Assembly (NCBI GenBank): GCA_023230525.1
Contig: JALNXE010000005.1
Coordinates: 1 to 64,000, forward strand
Origin: Desulfobulbaceae bacterium
GTDB taxonomy: Bacteria; Desulfobacterota; Desulfobulbia; Desulfobulbales; SURF-16
Length of the DNA: 64,000 nucleotides
Direction: 5' to 3'
Shown: positions 60,772 to 64,000 of the stretch, one piece after another
How positions within the stretch are numbered: position 1 is the stretch's first letter
Layout: every line of letters starts with the position of its first letter
Made by a program: the position numbers and the translations under genes
Notes under the pieces: model-generated
Databases searched by the model: none
Told to the model about the DNA's origin: nothing
Seen by the model: only the letters and a program-made list of their open reading frames with translations

Positions 60772-62070
60772 TTATAATGTTTTGATTTTCTTGATCAGGC
60801 CGGTGGTGGAAAAATCACCGACCAGCTCAATGGTTTTCACCACGCCTCCGGCGGCCAAGACCTCCTGTGCCCCGACAATTTTCTCCACCGGCCAGTCCGC
60901 GCCCTTGATCAGCACATCGGGCATCAGGGTGGTAATGAGCTGCAGTGGGGTTTCCTCGCCGAACAGCACCACATGGTCAACGCAACCCAGAGCGGCAAGC
61001 AGACGAGCCCTGCTCGTTTCACTGTTCACCGGCCGGTCAGGTCCCTTGATGGCCCGGATCGAGGCATCGCTGTTGACCCCCACCACCAGATAATCCCCCT
61101 CGCGCCGGGCCGCTTCCAGATAGGTGACGTGGCCCTCGTGGAGGATATCGAAGCAGCCGTTGGTGAACACCATCTTGCGGCCCGCCTGCCGGTAACAGGC
61201 GACTTTCTCCTGCAATCTTTCCAATTCACAGATCTTGTCCTGGTCGGCAAAACGGTATGGGGTTCTGCCCGCGGTCTGAAAAGCGGCTCTGGTCTCCGTG
61301 AGAAGTGACCAGTCAAGTTCTGCTCCGCCGCCCCCCTCTTCCGCCCCCGCCTCGGCCAGGATAGAACCGTCCGGGCCAACCACCAGGGAATGACCGGCAA
61401 ACACCGTGTCTCCGGTGGTGCCGCAGCGGTTGCAGGCAATGACAAAGGCCTGGTTTTCTATGGCCCTGGCCTGCAGCAGGATGCGCCAGTGGCCTTGCCT
61501 TGCCGCCGGCCATTGGGCGCTCACCACCAGCACCCCGGCTCCCCGGGCCGCTTGCCCCCCGGCCAGTTCGGGAAAACGCAGATCAAAACAGACCAGCCCG
61601 CCCAGCAGGCCCCAGGGCGTGCCCACCGGCAGCGGACTATCCCCGGGCGCGAAATAGCGGTCTTCCTCGATGGGGGCAAAGAGCTGTTGCTTGCGGTAGG
61701 CGCCAAGCATCCCGTCAGGCCCGGTGAAATAAAGGGTGTTAAGGTAATTTGTCCCGCCCGGCGCAACCCTTTTCTCCGGCAGCGACCCGGCAAGGCAGAT
61801 CCGGTAACGGCCGGCCAGCTCCGAGAGACCGGCAAGCATCTCGCCGGTCGCTGCCGCCTGGCCAGCCAGCCCCTGGTAAAAAAATCCCGCTGACCAGAGC
61901 TCCGGCAGCACGATAACAGCTCCTGGCGGCGGGGCAAGGCTTTCGAGCAGCTCCCGCACCCTGGCCAGATTTTGCTTTGGCGAACCTGCCAGGACATCAA
62001 TCTGCACAAACCCGCCGAAAACCGGGTGAGAGAAATCTGTTTGCTTTCTTGGATTTTTCAAGTATTTCAT
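60772..62070 (-). CDS. Nitrilase-superfamily / RfaE2-type adenylyltransferase fusion
   Basis: A 432-residue two-domain protein; ATG 62070 is used, with no clear ribosome binding site. The N-terminal half (about 15-265) is a carbon-nitrogen hydrolase with the Glu-Lys-Cys triad in VLPELWSAGF, AYRKQQLF and GGLVCFDLRFPEL. The C-terminal half (about 285-432) is a RfaE2/HldE-type nucleotidyltransferase, with the HxGH motif FTNGCFDILHEGHVTYLEAA, VGVNSDASIRAIKGPDRPVN, LIKGADWPVEKIVG and the end TTGLIKKIKTL. The latter adds AMP to D-glycero-D-manno-heptose 1-phosphate for LPS. Why it is fused to an amidase is unclear. No other heptose genes are close. Confidence 0.85.
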   Translation of the reverse strand: MKYLKNPRKQTDFSHPVFGGFVQIDVLAGSPKQNLARVRELLESLAPPPGAVIVLPELWSAGFFYQGLAGQAAATGEMLAGLSELAGRYRICLAGSLPEKRVAPGGTNYLNTLYFTGPDGMLGAYRKQQLFAPIEEDRYFAPGDSPLPVGTPWGLLGGLVCFDLRFPELAGGQAARGAGVLVVSAQWPAARQGHWRILLQARAIENQAFVIACNRCGTTGDTVFAGHSLVVGPDGSILAEAGAEEGGGGAELDWSLLTETRAAFQTAGRTPYRFADQDKICELERLQEKVACYRQAGRKMVFTNGCFDILHEGHVTYLEAARREGDYLVVGVNSDASIRAIKGPDRPVNSETSRARLLAALGCVDHVVLFGEETPLQLITTLMPDVLIKGADWPVEKIVGAQEVLAAGGVVKTIELVGDFSTTGLIKKIKTL

Positions 62071-62192
62071 GATAGGTTGTCCACAAGGTAAAATCAGCAT
62101 CGCAACGCGTGAAATATGCGCGAATAATACATGATTTCCGTTCTTTTTTTTAGCAAATTGATATTATTTCTCTCTATCAGGAGATGACAGGC

Positions 62193-62864
62193 ATGGCAAT
62201 CATCCAGAATCTGTTTAAAAAATCCCCTTTCGGCCCCATTGTTGAGCACGCAAAAAAGGTCCATGAGTGTCTGGAAATGATCAAGCCGCTCATGGAGGCC
62301 CTGGTCTATGAAAACTACGAACTCATCCATGAACTGCAGGCCAGGGTGAGCAAGCTCGAATATGAGGCCGACCTGATTAAACACCAGATCCGGGAAGATC
62401 TGCCCCGCCGCTTTTTTCTGCCGGTGGACCGGGAGGAACTGGACGGTTTTCTCGAGTGTCAGGAAAAAATGGCAGACTACGCCCAGGACTTTGCCGTCAT
62501 TCTCCGCATCCGCAAAACCAAGCTGCATCCCCATGTGCAGGACAAGTTTTTTGCTCTGGTTGACCAGATGTATCAGGTAAGCGGCAACCTCCTCACTGCA
62601 GCCGTTGAACTCAAAAACCTGGCCGAAGCCTCCTTCGGCGGCGCCGAGGCGCGGCAGGTGCTCTCTCTCATCCAGGGCCTTGGGGAAGAAGAGTGGAAGG
62701 CCGACAAGCTGGCCCGCTCACTGAGCATTGATATTTATCAGCTGGAAGGAAAGATAGGCACCTTTGATATCATCTTTTATGAGAAAATGCTGCTCAAGAT
62801 CGGCGCCATCGCCAATGAAGCGGAAAACGCCGGCGACTTTTTGCGGGCAATGATTATCAAATAA
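62193..62864 (+). CDS. DUF47/PhoU-like regulator of phosphate transport
   Basis: A 223-residue helical protein; ATG 62193 is preferred because AGGAG lies 9 bases upstream, whereas ATG 62184 directly abuts it. It has the DUF47 (TIGR00153-like) pattern: MAIIQNLFKKSPFGPIVEHA, VHECLEMIKPLMEAL, KLEYEADLIKHQIREDLPRR and the C-terminal LLKIGAIANEAENAGDFLRA. DUF47 proteins are encoded next to Pit permeases and are thought to control them, as here. The gene precedes pit by 78 bases. Confidence 0.9.
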   Translation: MAIIQNLFKKSPFGPIVEHAKKVHECLEMIKPLMEALVYENYELIHELQARVSKLEYEADLIKHQIREDLPRRFFLPVDREELDGFLECQEKMADYAQDFAVILRIRKTKLHPHVQDKFFALVDQMYQVSGNLLTAAVELKNLAEASFGGAEARQVLSLIQGLGEEEWKADKLARSLSIDIYQLEGKIGTFDIIFYEKMLLKIGAIANEAENAGDFLRAMIIK

Positions 62865-62881
62865 CAGGCTGTCGTCAGCTG

Positions 62882-62920
62882 TGCGCCATCGGGTTCCTTG
62901 GCAAGAAACCCAATGGCGCA
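62882..62920. promoter_or_regulatory. Long hairpin between DUF47 and pit genes
   Basis: TGCGCCAT-C-GGGTT pairs with AACCC-A-ATGGCGCA (13 bp plus one mismatch) around a loop of about 11 bases, 18 bases after the DUF47 stop and 22 bases before the pit start. No T tract follows. It may stabilise the upstream mRNA or tune expression of pit. Confidence 0.5.
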
Positions 62921-62942
62921 GGCATCGTGACAAGGTTTAACC

Positions 62943-64000
62943 ATGGATGTCTTTATTTTACTCTTCACAGGCCTCATCGGTTTTTACATGGCCTGGACGA
63001 TCGGCGCCAACGATGTGGCCAACTCCATGGGCAGCGCCGTAGGTTCAAAATCCCTGACCATCAAAAAGGCGATTATCCTGGCTGGCATCTGCGAGTTTTC
63101 CGGGGCGGTGCTGGTAGGTTCCAGCGTAACGGAAACCATCCGCAAGGGGATTGTCAACCCGGACATGATTGCCGCCCTGCCCCATCTGCGCGATGGTGAA
63201 GCCGCCGCCCTGCTCATTATCGGCATGACCGCGGCCCTGCTTTGCTCCGCTTTCTGGCTGCACTTCGCCACCTGGGTGGGCATGCCGGTTTCCACCACCC
63301 ATGCCATTGTCGGCGCCGTGGCCGGTTTCGGTGTTGTTGCCGCCGGCTGGCATTCAGTGGACTGGAACAAGATGAGCCAGATCGTGGCCAGCTGGTTTAT
63401 CTCGCCCCTGGCGGGCGGGCTGGTGGCCTTTGTTCTCTTTAAATTTATCAGCACCTCAATCCTGGGCAAGGAGAAACCGGCTGAAGCCGTGCAAACCTAT
63501 GCCCCTTTTATTGTTTTTTTAGTGGTCTTTGTCGTTACTCTGGCCACGATCTACAATGGCCTCAATCATATCATCAGCGGCCTGCAATGGCTTACCGGCT
63601 TCACCTCCATCCTCATCTCCGTGGCCATCGGCCTGATCTTAGCCGTTATTGCAAAAATCTGGATCAGCCGCCACCTGCGCGGCAAAGACACCCTGCCCAT
63701 CGCCAAACAGCTGGAGGAGGTGGAAAAGATCTTTGTGCCGCTGGTCATTATCAGCTCCTGTTCCGTGGCCTTTGCCCACGGCGCCAACGATGTGGCCAAT
63801 GCCGTAGGCCCCTTTGCCGCCATCGCCCATATCATCAGACACGGCACCGTGGAGATGAAGGTCGGCGTCCCCCTCCCCATCCTGGTCATGGGCGGCGCGG
63901 GCATCGTCGTGGGCCTCGCCACCTTCGGCTATAGGGTCATGGCCACCGTGGGCACCCAAATCACCGAACTCACCCCTTCCCGCGGCGTGGCCGCCGATAT
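62943..64000 (+). CDS. pit: Pit-type inorganic phosphate permease (partial)
   Basis: The open frame runs from ATG 62943 past the window end (352 codons seen). It is an integral membrane protein of the inorganic phosphate transporter family. The two signature repeats are visible: WTIGANDVANSMGSAVGS near the start and AHGANDVANAVGPFAAIA near residue 280. The canonical helix GMPVSTTHAIVGAVAGFGV (about 117-135) is also present. It is a proton- or sodium-coupled low-affinity phosphate symporter and should be controlled by the upstream DUF47 protein. The end is cut by the window. Confidence 0.93.
   Translation, partial: MDVFILLFTGLIGFYMAWTIGANDVANSMGSAVGSKSLTIKKAIILAGICEFSGAVLVGSSVTETIRKGIVNPDMIAALPHLRDGEAAALLIIGMTAALLCSAFWLHFATWVGMPVSTTHAIVGAVAGFGVVAAGWHSVDWNKMSQIVASWFISPLAGGLVAFVLFKFISTSILGKEKPAEAVQTYAPFIVFLVVFVVTLATIYNGLNHIISGLQWLTGFTSILISVAIGLILAVIAKIWISRHLRGKDTLPIAKQLEEVEKIFVPLVIISSCSVAFAHGANDVANAVGPFAAIAHIIRHGTVEMKVGVPLPILVMGGAGIVVGLATFGYRVMATVGTQITELTPSRGVAAD

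Overview
The window (about 55-58% G+C by eye) looks like chromosomal DNA of an anaerobic Gram-negative bacterium of the sulfur-metabolising Desulfobacterota, most likely a Desulfobulbales-type organism. This is inferred from a stand-alone DsrC with both C-terminal cysteines, a group 3b [NiFe] sulfhydrogenase operon, Lgt with several lipoproteins, a heptose (LPS) adenylyltransferase domain, an exosortase-type VPLPA protein and many sensory and c-di-GMP proteins. No tRNA, rRNA, CRISPR array, prophage or intact insertion sequence was seen.

Layout. 1-3460: end of a histidine kinase, a REC-TPR protein and a large TPR/zinc-knuckle membrane protein. 3563-6273: a PAS-GGDEF cyclase and a NhaD antiporter. 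6298-8700: an accessory patch with a VapC remnant, a secreted FG-GAP/dockerin-like protein and a frameshifted NACHT ATPase remnant. 8876-12734: a NodIJ-type ABC exporter and HtpG. 13220-19861: a ThiC-family enzyme, a small membrane protein, a HhH-GPD glycosylase, an L,D-transpeptidase, a MepK-like peptidase and glutamine synthetase. 20008-25334: an M24 peptidase and, divergently, hydBGDA. 25323-27982: a decayed gene, a coiled-coil protein, a zinc-ribbon/ATP-grasp pair and dsrC. 28231-33000: a dynamin-like GTPase, two TPM-domain proteins, LemA and a DUF2156 protein. 33113-44742: mixed metabolism and membrane genes (ICMT-like methyltransferase, GGDEF, M24, methyltransferases, hisC, quinone reductase, aldehyde dehydrogenase). 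45231-48575: a large hybrid sensor kinase. 49065-53241: lgt, an M16 protease and rpe. 53253-57426: an envelope operon described below. 57654-64000: an EAL protein, a VPLPA-sorted protein, a nitrilase-RfaE2 fusion and a DUF47-Pit phosphate module.

The most unusual locus is 53253-57426 on the minus strand. Two exported FlgO-like proteins and a third small exported protein precede a 703-residue single-pass membrane protein. Its acidic cytoplasmic half carries seven copies of a peptide resembling the FliM N-terminal CheY-binding motif, and its periplasmic half holds Ig/cadherin-like modules. This suggests a link between the chemotaxis or flagellar switch and the envelope, which I do not recognise as a described system.

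A second unexplained element is a family of at least six dispersed, structured intergenic repeats (46-133 bp) with terminal inverted repeats. It has two core types and an optional 28-bp cassette. One copy supplies the stop codon of a neighbouring gene and another abuts a truncated reading frame. Other points of note are a hydrogenase large subunit that ends exactly at its last metal-binding histidine, a retroviral-type CCHC zinc knuckle in a bacterial TPR protein, a nitrilase-RfaE2 fusion and an apparently leaderless lgt transcript.
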